Source of the DNA: Nitrososphaerota archaeon
GTDB lineage: Archaea; Thermoproteota; Nitrososphaeria; Nitrososphaerales; CADDZS01
NCBI GenBank assembly: GCA_021325255.1
Contig: JAJPHP010000057.1
Coordinates: 50,902-114,901 of the forward strand
Length of the DNA stretch: 64,000 nt
Reading direction: 5' to 3'
The notes beneath the pieces are model-generated. The model saw nothing but the letters and a program-made list of their open reading frames with translations. It ran no database searches and had not been told where the DNA came from. Shown here in pieces: positions 63,851-64,000 of this stretch (the first letter of the stretch is position 1; every line of letters starts with the position of its first letter). The position numbers were made by a program, and so were the translations under genes.

Positions 63851-64000
63851 AGTGCTTTACATCTAGCTTGAACTATTTCATTCTTGCTTTTTTGCTGCTG
63901 TGTTGCACGATTCAAGCACGTAGTCTACTAATTTTGTCTCAAGTGTGCTTGTACTGAGGCGCCCAATCTCACGGCATGTCAGACGACAGGAATTGGAGCA

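Noticed and set aside
63976..64000. ATG near the right edge beginning a plus-strand frame
   Set aside because: Only eight codons are inside the window and no convincing promoter precedes it.
1..64000. tRNA, rRNA, CRISPR arrays and insertion sequences
   Set aside because: No tRNA-like T-loop outside coding genes, no regularly spaced repeats and no transposase were seen while reading both strands; a dedicated scan could still reveal a small RNA gene.

Overview
The window looks archaeal and most like a heterotrophic member of the Thermoproteota, with the thaumarchaeal/Nitrososphaeria side the best guess. The evidence is: many start codons lie 25-30 nt downstream of TATA-like boxes (leaderless transcripts), TTG and GTG starts are frequent, there are many small zinc-ribbon proteins, solute-binding proteins have an N-terminal membrane anchor followed by a Ser/Thr linker, and there is an archaeal-type ATPase and AbrB/PIN pairs. 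No rRNA, tRNA, ribosomal or replication gene is present, so the lineage call is an inference. I see no CRISPR array and no complete insertion sequence.

Layout. 1-6.1 kb: a minus-strand set of zinc-ribbon proteins (soluble, membrane, PRC-barrel) with an M48-like pseudopeptidase and an unrecognised 343-residue protein. 6.1-7.9 kb: a gene-poor stretch holding two inverted copies of an unknown small family, one of them broken. 7.9-16.5 kb: an O-methyltransferase, a chimeric acetyltransferase/stomatin gene, a large surface beta-propeller protein, a frameshifted secreted protein, a His-rich microprotein, a universal stress protein, a DNA glycosylase and an AbrB/PIN toxin-antitoxin pair. 16.8-25.6 kb: an Old-Yellow-Enzyme-type flavo-iron-sulfur reductase, a class II aldolase-fold enzyme, an arginine-deiminase-fold enzyme and a complete branched-chain amino acid type ABC transporter. 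25.7-36.7 kb: two orphan xanthine-dehydrogenase-family large subunits, a DMSO-reductase-family molybdoenzyme with a MoaD-like partner, an MFS transporter and a luciferase-like flavin enzyme. 36.9-46 kb: a peptide/opine ABC transporter split over two strands, an aminotransferase, an alpha/beta hydrolase and a metal-dependent amidohydrolase. 46.6-53.1 kb: a metal-site-less M24 (creatinase-like) hydrolase, an N-carbamoylsarcosine/maleamate amidase-like hydrolase and a second ABC transporter of the nitrate/sulfonate/taurine type. 53.2-60.2 kb: two UbiD-type decarboxylases and a third orphan molybdenum-hydroxylase large subunit. 60.2-64 kb: a PH-like/zinc-ribbon protein, a PIN remnant, an ATPase under a tandem palindromic operator, a decayed aspartyl protease and a SnoaL-like protein.

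Together, 16.8-60.2 kb reads as a catabolic island: three uptake systems of different specificity feed enzymes that hydroxylate (Mo enzymes), decarboxylate (UbiD), reduce (OYE-type) and hydrolyse C-N bonds. Aromatic or N-heterocyclic carboxylates and guanidino/ureido compounds are the likeliest substrates, but none can be fixed from sequence alone. The island carries scars of rearrangement: remnants of a class II aldolase gene lie about 13 kb apart, and one of them abuts a remnant of an amidohydrolase gene.
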